Numbered from the stretch's first letter, positions 1 to 10,216 are shown. The stretch is 64,000 bases of DNA from Lutibacter sp. HS1-25 (GCF_004121075.1 NZ_RHLN01000161.1:107257-171256), one strand, 5' to 3'. Made by a program: numbers and translations. Notes: generated from the sequence alone by a model not told the origin.

Positions 1-2
1 TA

Positions 3-956
3 AGAATTTCATTTGCAAAGGCTGCAGGTGGTCGTATATACATTGAACAAGATATTACTTCAGGTGATACTGGGTATGTAACGTATTATTTTAATTTAAC
101 AAATGCTGATTGGGGAAATGATGTCCCTGAAAATGATATACAAATGCATTTTAAAGCTGCTGGAAATGCAAATTATACAACTCCAGCTGGCGGTGTGACT
201 CTTAACATTGATAAAATTGAGTTTTTAAATGCAATTCCAAGATCAGAAAAATTAATTTATGAATTTAACACTGATGGAGATTCAGAAGGATGGTCTGAAG
301 TAACTAGTACAATTAATGTAAGTGCGAATGTTTTAACAATAACTCCAACAGGTAACGGGATTGGCTCTAAAATTACTAACCTAGTAAACTCTGTTGATGC
401 TGATGCAAATACATTTATGCATATTGTTTATAAAAATGAGAATGCAAATAATAATCAATTCAGAATTCAATTTAGACATTCGGCTGATAATTACGTTGGC
501 TTTATTGGTACAAATGTTAGTATAAATCAAAATATGTCAACATTTGAATCAATTCCAATTGATTTAGCAACTGCAAAAACTGAATGGACAGGAATTACAC
601 AAGATATCCAAATTATAATTAGAAATACAAATAATGCAAGTAATGCGGCTTCATTAGAAGATATTATAATTGATAGAATAGTTTTTAATAATTCAGCTAC
701 ATTAAGTCTTGATGATATTGATTTTAAAGATGATGCCAGCATTTTGATTTACCCCAACCCAGTACAAAATATATTAAATGTAAATGCTTTAAATGAAATA
801 GAAAAAATAGAAGTATTTAATATTTTAGGTCAAAAAGTGTTAAGCAAAGAGAATGATTCTTCAATAGATGTTAGTGGCTTAAATAAAGGCACTTACATTG
901 CTAAAATTTACCAAGAAAATAATATAATTTCAACAAAACGTTTTATTAAAGAATAA
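3..956 (+). CDS. Secreted T9SS-sorted protein, 5' end cut by window
   Basis: The reading frame is open from the window edge, so the start codon lies upstream; 317 residues are visible. The first part and the stretch near 240-700 look like beta-sandwich, carbohydrate-binding-type domains with many Asn, Thr and Ser residues, but no catalytic motif is recognised. The last ~75 residues form a type A T9SS sorting domain: YPNPVQN, then KIEVFNILGQKVL, then a final KRFIKE. The protein should cross the outer membrane and be released or anchored at the surface. It precedes another T9SS protein, a sulfatase and a hybrid sensor, so a part in polysaccharide binding or breakdown is inferred from context only. 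Confidence 0.75.
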   Translation, partial: RISFAKAAGGRIYIEQDITSGDTGYVTYYFNLTNADWGNDVPENDIQMHFKAAGNANYTTPAGGVTLNIDKIEFLNAIPRSEKLIYEFNTDGDSEGWSEVTSTINVSANVLTITPTGNGIGSKITNLVNSVDADANTFMHIVYKNENANNNQFRIQFRHSADNYVGFIGTNVSINQNMSTFESIPIDLATAKTEWTGITQDIQIIIRNTNNASNAASLEDIIIDRIVFNNSATLSLDDIDFKDDASILIYPNPVQNILNVNALNEIEKIEVFNILGQKVLSKENDSSIDVSGLNKGTYIAKIYQENNIISTKRFIKE

Positions 957-970
957 TTTTTTAACCTTTT

Positions 971-1012
971 TATAAAACAAGCCAATAAATATATTTATTG
1001 GCTTGTTTTATA
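971..1012 (+). terminator. Palindromic transcription terminator
   Basis: A perfect inverted repeat of 20 bases per arm (971-990 and 993-1012) separated by two bases lies 15 bases after the stop of the first gene. It is AT-rich and T-flanked on both sides, so it may work in both directions. Confidence 0.7.
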
Positions 1013-1092
1013 AAATTATACTTTTAAATTAAATATTACGCATTGTATCTATTGGAGAAGCAACCAAGAAGGCATTTTAAATAGAATCAAAA

Positions 1093-2418
1093 ATGAAACA
1101 TAGAATTCTTTTAATATTATTAGTGTTTATTCCAATTTTAAATTTGAAAGCCCAAACAATGGCTTTAGTTTTTAGAAGTGAATATGAAAAAATTGGAGAT
1201 GTAATTTATGATATTAACGATTCCCAAGAAGGTTCTGTCACTTATAGTATAACTTCTGGTAACAACAATTCATACTATACTATTAATCAAAGTACTGGCG
1301 TTATTAAAATTAACAATATAATACCAGATACATATAATGTAATACACACAGATATCCTTCAAATAAATGCTTCAGCAACAAACTATACAATTGAAATTGT
1401 CGATGGATACGATTATACTATTCAAAATTTAGATAGTTCATATCAAATTTTGGATCTACACAATGAATCTTATATAAATTCAGCAAATGATTGGACTGTA
1501 TTAAATAATTTATGGGGACGAGGAACAGCCGTTCCGAATGTAGATTTTAGAATGGCAACAATTTATAAAACAAACGCCCCGGAATCCACCATATTTTTAT
1601 GGGATACACCCTCAAAAGCAAATGCTTATGGAGGTGCTTCCGTTTGGAGTTATGTAAATGTATTTTGGGGCAATAGAAAAAATATAAGAGAAGATTTATC
1701 AAGCTTTCCTTTTCAAATTAGTTCGCTGGAGTCTTTATCATTAGATTTTGATTTTGAACACTTATTTGGAACTGAAGAATATAAAATAGCTATGAATATG
1801 TTTTTAACAGATGAAAGCTATTTAACCAATTTTTCAAAAAATGATGGTGATTTTTTCTTTGTCTTTGATCAAAATGGCACTTGGATTCCACCCTACCCAT
1901 ATACCCTTCCCGATACTCAAATACTTGGAAAACCATTTGCATGGCTATATGACATTCAAGATAATTATGAATGGCGAAGAGTGATTATAAAAGATAATAA
2001 TAAACTATTAAATGGCTCTTTAAATATTAAAAACCTATTTGACAGATTCCAGGCAGAAGGATACATTAATCCTAATCAATATATTTATCATATTCAATTA
2101 GGAATTGAAATAACCCAAGGCTATGGAGCCGTTCGTTTTAATAAAGCGGCTATAAGTATGACACAAAAATCATTATCAACTGAATATTTAGATTTACAAA
2201 AGATTGAAATTTATCCTAACCCAGTACAAAACACTTTGCAAATTAACTCTTCAAAAGAATTGCTGAAAATTGAGGTTTTCAACATTTTAGGCCAAAAAAT
2301 GTTAAGCAAAGAAAATAGTGATACTATAGATGTTAGTAGCTTGAATAAAGGTATTTACCTTGCTAAAATTTACCCAGAAAACAATACCAACTTAATAAGA
2401 CGTTTTATTAAAGATTAA
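1093..2418 (+). CDS. Secreted T9SS protein with cadherin-like and possible GH12-like domains
   Basis: 441 residues. A signal peptide occupies about 1-21 (hydrophobic run ending LKAQ). Residues 22-120 resemble a cadherin-like domain (VIYDINDS, STGVIKI). Residues ~135-355 form a beta-rich domain with the pattern NNLWG and later VFWGNR, which recalls the concanavalin-like fold of GH12 glucanases; the paired catalytic glutamates of GH12 are not evident by eye, so activity is uncertain. Residues ~368-441 are a T9SS type A sorting domain nearly identical to that of the preceding gene (YPNPVQN, FNILGQKML, RRFIKD). Context suggests a role in extracellular glycan capture or cleavage. Not recognised to a named family with confidence. 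Confidence 0.6.
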   Translation: MKHRILLILLVFIPILNLKAQTMALVFRSEYEKIGDVIYDINDSQEGSVTYSITSGNNNSYYTINQSTGVIKINNIIPDTYNVIHTDILQINASATNYTIEIVDGYDYTIQNLDSSYQILDLHNESYINSANDWTVLNNLWGRGTAVPNVDFRMATIYKTNAPESTIFLWDTPSKANAYGGASVWSYVNVFWGNRKNIREDLSSFPFQISSLESLSLDFDFEHLFGTEEYKIAMNMFLTDESYLTNFSKNDGDFFFVFDQNGTWIPPYPYTLPDTQILGKPFAWLYDIQDNYEWRRVIIKDNNKLLNGSLNIKNLFDRFQAEGYINPNQYIYHIQLGIEITQGYGAVRFNKAAISMTQKSLSTEYLDLQKIEIYPNPVQNTLQINSSKELLKIEVFNILGQKMLSKENSDTIDVSSLNKGIYLAKIYPENNTNLIRRFIKD

Positions 2419-2456
2419 ATAGATTTAGACATTTAACATTTCATCCAAAAAATATG

Positions 2457-2485
2457 ATACGATTTATTATTACATCGTATTTTTA
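2457..2485 (+). terminator. Hairpin terminator after the T9SS gene
   Basis: A 7-bp stem (ATACGAT / ATCGTAT) with a 10-base loop is followed by a T run, 39 bases after the upstream stop codon. Confidence 0.5.
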
Positions 2486-2512
2486 ATACTTCATAAAAAA
2501 TTAAATAAAAAT

Positions 2513-3970
2513 ATGAATACTTTAAAAATTATTCTCACTTGCTGTTTTGGCTTACTATTTAATATTTCAAATGCTACAGGAACTCCAAAACCAAATGTCC
2601 TCATTTTATATATGGACGACCTAAGACCACAATTAGGTTGTTATGGGCAGACTCAAATGCAATCCCCAAATATAGACAAACTTGCAAAAGAAGGTGTCTT
2701 ATTTAAAAATGCCTATTGTAATGTTGCCGTTTGTGGTGCATCACGAGCCAGTATGTTAACGGGAATTAGGCCTACAAAAAATATTTTTAGAGATTATAAA
2801 GTTTTTGTTCAGGATGACACACCAGAAGCAATCACACTTCCTCAACTTTTTAAAGAAAATGGATATATTACCATTTCAAATGGCAAAATATATCACCATT
2901 TAGATGACAGAATAAACGACTGGACTGAAGTATGGCGCCCATATGCTTTTGATGAAAATCCAGATGGTTTAGCACCTACAGATTGGTGGCAAAGTTTATG
3001 GAGAGATTATTTGCTTCCAGAAAATGTTTTAACATATAAAGAAACCAATACCGGACCCGCGTATGAAAAAGCAGCTGTAAATGACACAGATTATATTGAT
3101 GGTTTAATGACTCAAAAAGTGATTGGAGATTTAGACAAACTAAAAAATAGCAATCAACCTTTTTTATTAACTGCTGGCTTCATTAGTCCACATTTACCTT
3201 TTAATGCACCTGCCCGTCATTGGGATAAATATCCTGAAAATGTTATTCATAAGCCATACAATAATTATTCTCCCAAAAATGCACCTGCCATTTCTATAAG
3301 CAACTCTGCAGAATTAAGACAGTATACTGGAATTCCTCCAATTGGAGAAACTGTTAGTGATGATACGGCCATTTCATTAATACACGGCTATTACGCAACT
3401 GTTAGCTATGTTGATACCTTAATAGGTGAAATACTTGCAAAACTAAAAGCTACTGGATTGGATAAAAACACGATTGTAGTATTTGTTTCTGACCACGGTT
3501 ATAATTTACAAGAACATGGGCAATGGGCTAAATGGACAAGTCACAGAACCTCAACACAAGTTCCATTAATCATTTACTCACCTTTTAACAAAAATAAAGG
3601 AATTACCAATGCTTTGGTTGAATTGGTTGATATTTTTCCTACGTTGGCAGCTATGTGTAATTTAGAAATTCCCAAAAACCAATTGGAAGGAGAAAGTTTA
3701 TTGCCCATTTTAGAGAACCTAAACTTAAAAGGAAAAACTGAAGTATTTTTTAACAACTCTAATGGGTATAGTATTAAAACACTGCGATACAGTTATACAG
3801 AATATATAAATCCAAATAACAATGAAACATTTGCTCGCATGTTGTTTGACCACGAAATTGATCCTGACGAAAATGAAAATGTAGCAGAATATAGTGACTA
3901 TGCTCAAATTGTGAATACTTTACACAACACACTTCATAAAAATTATAGTAAAAATATATTAGGAAATTAA
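2513..3970 (+). CDS. Sulfatase, iduronate-2-sulfatase-like (S1 family)
   Basis: 485 residues with a signal peptide (about 1-22). The sulfatase signature C-G-A-S-R at residues 74-78 holds the cysteine that is converted to formylglycine. Metal-binding acidic residues lie in YMDDLRP (Asp35, Asp36), and the late SDHGYNLQEHGQWAKW block near residue 326 matches the iduronate-2-sulfatase subgroup, as does LFKENGY...NGKIYHH. The usual C-x-P-S-R proline is alanine here, a known variant. It would remove sulfate esters from a polysaccharide in the periplasm after import. It sits between T9SS proteins and a hybrid sensor regulator, typical of a locus for sulfated algal glycans. Maturation needs a formylglycine-generating enzyme, not seen in this window. 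Confidence 0.88.
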   Translation: MNTLKIILTCCFGLLFNISNATGTPKPNVLILYMDDLRPQLGCYGQTQMQSPNIDKLAKEGVLFKNAYCNVAVCGASRASMLTGIRPTKNIFRDYKVFVQDDTPEAITLPQLFKENGYITISNGKIYHHLDDRINDWTEVWRPYAFDENPDGLAPTDWWQSLWRDYLLPENVLTYKETNTGPAYEKAAVNDTDYIDGLMTQKVIGDLDKLKNSNQPFLLTAGFISPHLPFNAPARHWDKYPENVIHKPYNNYSPKNAPAISISNSAELRQYTGIPPIGETVSDDTAISLIHGYYATVSYVDTLIGEILAKLKATGLDKNTIVVFVSDHGYNLQEHGQWAKWTSHRTSTQVPLIIYSPFNKNKGITNALVELVDIFPTLAAMCNLEIPKNQLEGESLLPILENLNLKGKTEVFFNNSNGYSIKTLRYSYTEYINPNNNETFARMLFDHEIDPDENENVAEYSDYAQIVNTLHNTLHKNYSKNILGN

Positions 3971-4032
3971 TCCTAATTCATCATTTCAAAAAACATTAAC
4001 TTTATTGCTAAATTATATTTTAAAAGCTTTAA

Positions 4033-7000
4033 ATGACAAATTCAATTAGAATAATATTATTTTTCATCTACTTATTTATAAGTAACACTATTTATTCTCA
4101 ATGGAGACTTAACCAAATTTCTGGAGAAGAAGGTTTGTCGCAAAACACCATTAAGAGTATTATCCAAGATAAAAATGGTTTTATCTGGATAGGCACCTAT
4201 AACGGAATTAATAAATATGATGGATATTCCATGGAGCATTATAAATACGAAACTGATGTTCGTGGATTAAGCAGTAATATAATAATTAAACTATTCGAAG
4301 ACAAAGATGGATATATATGGGCTGGGACTACAGATGCCGGATTAAATAGAATTAACCCTGACACAGGAGAAATTAACGTTTATTTCAACAATTCAAACCA
4401 ACCCAATTCTATTTTTGATATCAACAATATTTACCAATCAACCAGTGGTATTTTTTTTATTAATACGCTCAAAGGACTTAATTTTTTTAAGGTCAATGAA
4501 AATGGAGAACTATTGTTTCAGAAATTTTTAAAAGAAACCAAAGGGTTTGATTTAAGTATCAAAAAAATTATTCCTGCTAAAAACGGGAAGCATTGGTTTT
4601 TAACTCCCGAAAGAAAAACAAAAATACACCAAGTTGAAATAACTAACGAACTAGATTTTCCTGAAATAAATATTACGCAGACCAATCTAAAAGAAAACCT
4701 TTTTAAAGAAGGTTATGCTGTAGATTTTTTTGAATATCCTAAAAACACTATTTGGATAGTTAGCAGTAAACTGCAAATGTTAAAAATAAAGTTAAACGAA
4801 CAACTACAGGTAATTGATAAACAATTGATAAATTTAGTTTCAAATGATGAAATGAAGACTAGTAAAGTTTATAGAAAGTTAAACATGGTGGTTGATAAAA
4901 ATGAGCGCTTATGGATTGCGGGTAATGGACTTCTTTTAAACTATGATACTAATAAGGGGGAAATCACGAATTTTGGCAAAAACAATCAGCTAAAAAAATT
5001 AATATACACGCAACAAGCTCAAGAATTATTAATTGATAAAACTAATATTTTATGGCTAGGAACTTTAAATTATGGTTTATATAAAATTGACTTAGAAAGC
5101 CATACTTTTTTTAATTCAACTGAGTTTTTAGATCCTAAAAATGAGGCGATATTCCAATCTTTCCCCATCCTCTCTATGTGTGAAGATACAGAAGGAAATA
5201 TTTGGTTAGGTTCTCAAGGAGAAGGAGGTATTGCTGTCATTAATAAAAAGGAACTTAAACAGAGTATTTTCAACAATTCAAATACCCCTTGGGTTTATAA
5301 TTATTTGACTGAGAAGAATGAAAAGTTAAACGTTCCTGAATTATTTGAAGTAAAGCGTTTAATGAATGACCATAATGGAAATATATGGGTAGGAGCCAAA
5401 AACGGCCTAAGTAGAATCCAATTGTCTGAAAAAACAAATACTTACATGGTTGAAACCTTCAACAATTTTAAAGATAACTTAGGAGAACCAATAGTAAATG
5501 CTGTATTTGGATTAGAAGAAGACAATCATGGAAATATTTGGGCTGGTTATTGGAATAATGGACTATTGAAAATTTCTTTTGATGAAAAAAATCAACCTTA
5601 TAAAACTATTAATTACAACCCAATAGCTAATGACACAAATAGTTTATCAAATAACTATGTAAGAGATATTCTTGAAGATTATGAAGGAAATATCTGGGTT
5701 GGAACAATCGGAGGTTTAAACAAATTAGAAAATTCAAACTATGGAAATGATAAATTTATTCGCTATCTGCATCAATCAAATAATAAAAATAGTATAAGCA
5801 ACAATTATGTGCTTGATATTTTTCAATCTAAAGATGGAAAATTATATGTTGGAACTTTTGGTGGCGGATTAAATCAAATTGAAATATCAAAAAATAAAGA
5901 ATTAAAATTTACTCACTATTCTGTTGAAAATGGTTTACCTAGTGATGTTGTTTACCAAATTAAAGAGGATTTTGACGGTAATATTTGGATGATGCACGTA
6001 CGAGAAATCTCTAAATTAAATCCTTCTACAGGTGAAATTACACATTTTGAAAAACAAGATGGCTTTAATGTAAATGAATTTAGAGACAATGCTATGATCT
6101 TTTCATCCTCAGGAATTATGCTTTGTGGAGGGGTAAATGGCTTAACTTTTTTTCAACCAAACAATTTGTCAGTGAACAAGTTTAAGCCCCAATTAACAAT
6201 TACAAATTTTAAACTCTTTGACGAATCAATTAAACCATTTCAAAGCGTAAAAGACAATATTATATTGACAAAAAGTATTGATAAAACTGATAATATTGTT
6301 TTACCTCATTATCTAAATTCTATAGAATTTGCATTTTCAAGTATGCATTTTTCAAACCCTAAAAAAAATAAGTATAAATATATTTTAGAAGGATTTAATC
6401 AAAAATGGCAATATGCAACTGGCAATAATCGTCGATTTGCTTCATACACAAATTTACTTCCAGGAAATTATACTTTTAAAGTTTATGGTTCTAATAGTGC
6501 AGGAATTTGGACAGATACACCCAAACAAATTTCAATAACTATTAAAAACCCTTGGTATCTTACACCTATAGCACTTATACTGTTTACGCTAATCATTTTG
6601 GGTATTACAGTTCTAATCATTCAATTTAGAATGAACCAAATAAAACTTAAAAATGAATTGATTTTAGAAAGTGCATTACACGAAAAATCAGAAGAAATCA
6701 CTAAAATGAAACTTCAGTTTTTTACAAATATTTCTCATGAATTAAGAACTCCGCTTACCCTAATTATTGGCCCATTACAACAAATTATGAGGGGCAATAC
6801 AAATCCTGAATACTTACATAAATTAAATTCAATTATGTACAAAAATTCGGTGAGATTATTAAAATTGATCAATCAATTGTTAGATTTTAGAAAAGCTGAA
6901 TCGGGCTCTATCAATTTAATTGTTCAAAATGGTGACTTAGTTTCTTTTGTAAAAGAAATTTATTTTGCATTTGAAGAAATATCCACAGAAAAATCAATAA

Positions 7001-8298
7001 AATTTGAATTCATCTCCAAAAAAAATTCTATAGATGCCTGGTTTGATAATGATAAAATTGAAAAAATTCTTTACAATTTATTATCCAATGCATTTAAATT
7101 TACGCCTCCCAATAAAACAATTTCAATAAGTATTGAAGAAGTATTTATTAATAACAAAAAACAAGCCCTAATTAAAGTTACTGATGAAGGAATCGGGATA
7201 CCAAAAGATGAATTGGAAAGTATTTTTGAACGATTTTATCAAACTAAAAAAGAAAATAGCTCCATTCACATTGGCTCAGGTTTAGGATTGGCCTATACGA
7301 AACATTTGGTCGAAATTCACAAGGGCAATATCACCATTGAAAGTGATGAAGATAAAGGAACAACTTGCTCAATAATAATTCCAATTTTAAAAAGTGATTA
7401 TATTGACGATTCAATTATAGAACTTTTACCAAAGCAATACGATTTTAGTTTTACAAAAAAAGAAGTAATCGATATAAAAGAAAACATATTAACATTACAA
7501 AAAGAAAATAAAACTATTGAACACCCCTCTAAAACACCAACCATATTAATTGTAGAGGACAATAAAGATTTACAAGAATACTTATTTAATTATTTTGGAA
7601 ATTATTTTAATGTCATTGCCGCGAATAATGGTATTGAGGGTTTAGAATATACTATAAAAAATATGCCAGACATTATTATTAGTGATTTAATGATGCCAAA
7701 AATGAATGGTATTGAAATGTGTAAAAAAATAAAAACTGATTTAAATACAAGTCATATTCCAGTAATTATATTAACTGCTAAAGCCGGTATAGAAAATGAA
7801 AAAGAAGGATTAGAAACAGGAGCTGATGAATTTATTTTAAAACCTTTTAATGTTGAAGTTTTAAAGCTTAGAGTTGATAATATTCTGCGAACAAAACGAT
7901 TATGGGCTCAGAAATTTAACACTGAATCTAGTTCTGAATCATGGAAAGAATTATCCAGTAAATTAGATCAAGATTTTCTAGAAAAGTCATTAAAAATAAT
8001 TAAAAAAAACATAGATAACCCTGATTTTTCCGTTGAGCAATTTTCACTAGATATTGGTATCAGCAGATCATCTTTGTTTAATAAAATTAAATCCATTACC
8101 GGTCAATCAACTTCACAATTTATTAGGTCTATTCGTCTTAAAAAAGCTGCAAAACTTATGAAATCAGGTAAATATTCCATTACTGAGATAATATTTATGG
8201 TTGGATTTTCTGATCCAAAATACTTTAGAACTTGCTTTAGAAAACAATTTAATCAAACTCCGAGTGATTACTTAAAAGAATTTAAAAAAGATTCATAA
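4033..8298 (+). CDS. Hybrid two-component system sensor/AraC regulator (HTCS)
   Basis: 1421 residues combining a whole signalling pathway in one chain. A signal peptide (~1-22) leads into a periplasmic region of repeated propeller motifs (IWIGTYNGINKY-like repeats, ~25-740) and a Y_Y_Y domain (~756-836). One membrane span lies at ~843-866. The cytoplasmic part has a histidine-kinase H-box (SHELRTP, His902), an ATPase domain (N-box near 1013, DEGIGIP near 1050), a receiver domain (acidic pocket at 1176, phospho-acceptor Asp1218 in ISDLMMP) and a C-terminal AraC-type helix-turn-helix (~1325-1415). All catalytic residues appear intact. Such proteins sense breakdown oligosaccharides and switch on the adjacent utilisation genes. 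It follows the sulfatase by 62 bp in the same direction. Confidence 0.95.
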   Translation: MTNSIRIILFFIYLFISNTIYSQWRLNQISGEEGLSQNTIKSIIQDKNGFIWIGTYNGINKYDGYSMEHYKYETDVRGLSSNIIIKLFEDKDGYIWAGTTDAGLNRINPDTGEINVYFNNSNQPNSIFDINNIYQSTSGIFFINTLKGLNFFKVNENGELLFQKFLKETKGFDLSIKKIIPAKNGKHWFLTPERKTKIHQVEITNELDFPEINITQTNLKENLFKEGYAVDFFEYPKNTIWIVSSKLQMLKIKLNEQLQVIDKQLINLVSNDEMKTSKVYRKLNMVVDKNERLWIAGNGLLLNYDTNKGEITNFGKNNQLKKLIYTQQAQELLIDKTNILWLGTLNYGLYKIDLESHTFFNSTEFLDPKNEAIFQSFPILSMCEDTEGNIWLGSQGEGGIAVINKKELKQSIFNNSNTPWVYNYLTEKNEKLNVPELFEVKRLMNDHNGNIWVGAKNGLSRIQLSEKTNTYMVETFNNFKDNLGEPIVNAVFGLEEDNHGNIWAGYWNNGLLKISFDEKNQPYKTINYNPIANDTNSLSNNYVRDILEDYEGNIWVGTIGGLNKLENSNYGNDKFIRYLHQSNNKNSISNNYVLDIFQSKDGKLYVGTFGGGLNQIEISKNKELKFTHYSVENGLPSDVVYQIKEDFDGNIWMMHVREISKLNPSTGEITHFEKQDGFNVNEFRDNAMIFSSSGIMLCGGVNGLTFFQPNNLSVNKFKPQLTITNFKLFDESIKPFQSVKDNIILTKSIDKTDNIVLPHYLNSIEFAFSSMHFSNPKKNKYKYILEGFNQKWQYATGNNRRFASYTNLLPGNYTFKVYGSNSAGIWTDTPKQISITIKNPWYLTPIALILFTLIILGITVLIIQFRMNQIKLKNELILESALHEKSEEITKMKLQFFTNISHELRTPLTLIIGPLQQIMRGNTNPEYLHKLNSIMYKNSVRLLKLINQLLDFRKAESGSINLIVQNGDLVSFVKEIYFAFEEISTEKSIKFEFISKKNSIDAWFDNDKIEKILYNLLSNAFKFTPPNKTISISIEEVFINNKKQALIKVTDEGIGIPKDELESIFERFYQTKKENSSIHIGSGLGLAYTKHLVEIHKGNITIESDEDKGTTCSIIIPILKSDYIDDSIIELLPKQYDFSFTKKEVIDIKENILTLQKENKTIEHPSKTPTILIVEDNKDLQEYLFNYFGNYFNVIAANNGIEGLEYTIKNMPDIIISDLMMPKMNGIEMCKKIKTDLNTSHIPVIILTAKAGIENEKEGLETGADEFILKPFNVEVLKLRVDNILRTKRLWAQKFNTESSSESWKELSSKLDQDFLEKSLKIIKKNIDNPDFSVEQFSLDIGISRSSLFNKIKSITGQSTSQFIRSIRLKKAAKLMKSGKYSITEIIFMVGFSDPKYFRTCFRKQFNQTPSDYLKEFKKDS

Positions 8299-8416
8299 CT
8301 TTTGATCACTCTCTTTCGTATTATTTTAATTTTAACCGATTCGCGTTCAAAGTAACCCTCTTTTATAAAAATTAAATAACACTATCTGCAGCATCATAAC
8401 CTGTATAGTTATTTTA

Positions 8417-8494
8417 GGACGAGTCAGGACTAGTCATTTCCGCAACATACCCCATAGATACCCGCAACATACCCGCAACATACTCGCAGTATAA
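8417..8494. repeat. Two families of short direct repeats near an integrase remnant
   Basis: Two tandem 10-mers differing at one base (GGACGAGTCA at 8417-8426, GGACTAGTCA at 8427-8436) are followed by 11-mers CCGCAACATAC at 8440-8450, 8462-8472 and 8473-8483, with degenerate units at 8451-8461 and 8484-8494. The region from the sensor gene to the integrase remnant (8299-8646) shows no gene. Such clusters can be recombinase or replication-protein binding sites; that is inference. Confidence 0.6.
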
Positions 8495-8646
8495 AACAAA
8501 TCTAATTAAATGCAATAGAAGACAATACTCACCTGTTAAAAAATGGAAAAAAATTTAAAACAACATTACTTAAAAAGGCGAGCTTAAAAAATGCTGAGGA
8601 AATATTAAATTGTAAAAAATATTTTTCATCCACTAAAAACTCAAGC

Positions 8647-8781
8647 CTAAAGTTTGATAAGCAAATTAACATACCAACGCTTGTCTAAATCGCCATTAGC
8701 ATTGTAAATTTTTGGGGTTGAAAAATTCTTCTTCACTTGCAAATCGTGTTCATTTTGGTACTCAAAAGGTAAAACTTTCAT
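8647..8781 (-). pseudogene. Tyrosine recombinase N-terminal remnant
   Basis: A 44-codon frame whose product contains FSTPKIYNANGDLDKRWYV. This closely resembles the N-terminal segment of a Bacteroidota phage/ICE-type integrase family, in which PKIY-ANGDLSKRWYVYY introduces the arm-binding domain. The frame then stops (KL*) where family members continue for more than 300 residues with the catalytic R-H-R-Y domain, none of which is found here. It lies 56 bp beyond the 3' end of the tRNA-Met gene, the usual place for an integrase after tRNA integration. It is most likely a decayed trace of an integrated element. Assignment rests on recalled motif similarity. Confidence 0.6.
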
Positions 8782-8800
8782 TTAAATTGAACATAATAAA

Positions 8801-8830
8801 AAAACGGTTTAGACTAATCTAAACCGTTTT
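8801..8830 (-). terminator. Terminator after tRNA-Met
   Basis: A perfect 13-bp stem (8801-8813 with 8818-8830) with a 4-base loop, ending in a T run on either strand. It lies 6 bases beyond the 3' end of the minus-strand tRNA gene. Confidence 0.75.
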
Positions 8831-8836
8831 TACTAG

Positions 8837-8903
<67 letters not shown>

Positions 8904-8909
<6 letters not shown>

Positions 8910-9593
8910 TACGAATTACAAGCCTCTATGATGAATTTTGTGAAAACGGCTTTTGAAGATGATGATGTGCTTATTTATATGGTTGAAATTGGCGAAAAGG
9001 AATTAAAAGATGAGCAGTTTTTTAATAAAATTCAACATTCTAAAGTGCCCGTTTTATTATTAATCAATAAAATATACACCTCTTCACAAGAAGAAGTTGA
9101 AGAAAAATTATTGTACTGGAAAGAAAAAGTGCCAAATGCGGAAGTTACCGTAATTTCAGCTTTAGAAAATTTCAATGTTCAAGGTGTTTTCGACAAAATT
9201 TTAGAATTGTTACCTGAATCTCCACCCTATTACCCGAAAGATCAATTAACAGACAAGCCTGAGCGTTTTTTTATCAACGAAGCCATTCGAGAAAAAATAC
9301 TATTGCACTACAAAAAGGAAATTCCTTATTCTGTTGAAATTGAAACTGAAGAGTTTTTTGAAAGTGACACGATGATTAGAATTCGTTCTGTAATTATGGT
9401 CGAACGCGAAACCCAAAAAGGAATTATCATAGGTCATAAAGGTGCGCCTTTAAAACGTGTTGGAACCGAAGCAAGAAAAGATTTGGAAAAATTTTTCGAC
9501 AAAAAAATTCATTTAGAATTATATGTAAAAGTGAATAAAAACTGGAGAAGCGATAAACGACAATTACGCAGATTTGGTTATAATAATGAGTAA
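8904..9593 (+). pseudogene. era: Truncated era GTPase gene, N-terminal G motifs missing
   Basis: From PAYELQASMM onward the product matches flavobacterial Era: the end of the GTPase domain, then the KH domain with GIIIGHKG and the C-terminal KVNKNWRS. Missing are about 65 N-terminal residues with the P-loop, switch and DTPG motifs; upstream of the proline codon at 8904 the sequence is antisense tRNA. The G4 motif NKxD reads NKIY (9066-9077), losing the aspartate that specifies guanine. Era normally binds 16S rRNA to help 30S assembly. This copy cannot be a working GTPase. The next gene group holds der, the usual neighbour, so this is probably the original era locus. A frame could be opened from an ATG inside the antisense tRNA (8874), but that is not believable as a start. 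Confidence 0.8.
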
Positions 9594-9709
9594 AATCGGT
9601 TGTTGGTTGTTTGTAAGAGCTTTAATAAAAACTAATACTTCGTACCTTTGTATCTTTCAAACTCTAAAAATTACAGCATACTTTAACTGAAAACTTTATA
9701 CTTTATTAC

Positions 9710-10216
9710 TTAATTTCTCTCCAAAGTTTTCATCATAAATTTATACAATTCGTCCATTTGCTTATTACCCGTACTTTTACCCCATCTTCCAAAAAAATAC
9801 ATTAAAATCCACAAAATAGGCAAAGCAATTACCACTTCCAAAGCAAATAAATAATCAGATTTTAAAGTCCATTGTACATAAGCCATTACTGAAAAACCAA
9901 TAAAAGCAACTGCTACAGCAAAATGAAAAAACATAAATAATGTCCACACTTGCGGTTTGGGTCCAAACAAACCTTTTACAATAGTTTTACCTTCTTCAAC
10001 CTGTTCAATTTCAATATTTAACTGTGGTGACCAAAACTTATTTTCTTCAACAGGCACATCAATAACTATATGTCCATCAACAATTTTACTGCAATATTTA
10101 CAATTTCCATCCTTTAAATTAGCTTCAAATTTTGAAATCAAATTTTGCTGACTTTCATTAAAATCCATCTTAAACCGTGGCCTTAAATGGATATCACTGT
10201 TTTTTTCTATTTCCAT
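9710..10216 (-). CDS. Hypothetical membrane protein between era and der
   Basis: About 168 residues from the chosen ATG at 10216 (MEIEKNSDIHLRP); the frame is open 27 codons further up but that stretch overlaps the der promoter side and looks non-coding. Two hydrophobic segments near residues 92-115 and 122-142 predict two membrane spans, with a polar N-terminal domain of about 90 residues holding a CKYC pair. The domain is not recognised. It sits between era and der on the opposite strand, and diverges from der. Confidence 0.6.
   Translation of the reverse strand: MEIEKNSDIHLRPRFKMDFNESQQNLISKFEANLKDGNCKYCSKIVDGHIVIDVPVEENKFWSPQLNIEIEQVEEGKTIVKGLFGPKPQVWTLFMFFHFAVAVAFIGFSVMAYVQWTLKSDYLFALEVVIALPILWILMYFFGRWGKSTGNKQMDELYKFMMKTLERN

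Noticed and set aside
8417..8494. CRISPR array
   Set aside because: Units are 10-11 bases without regular spacers and no cas gene is present.
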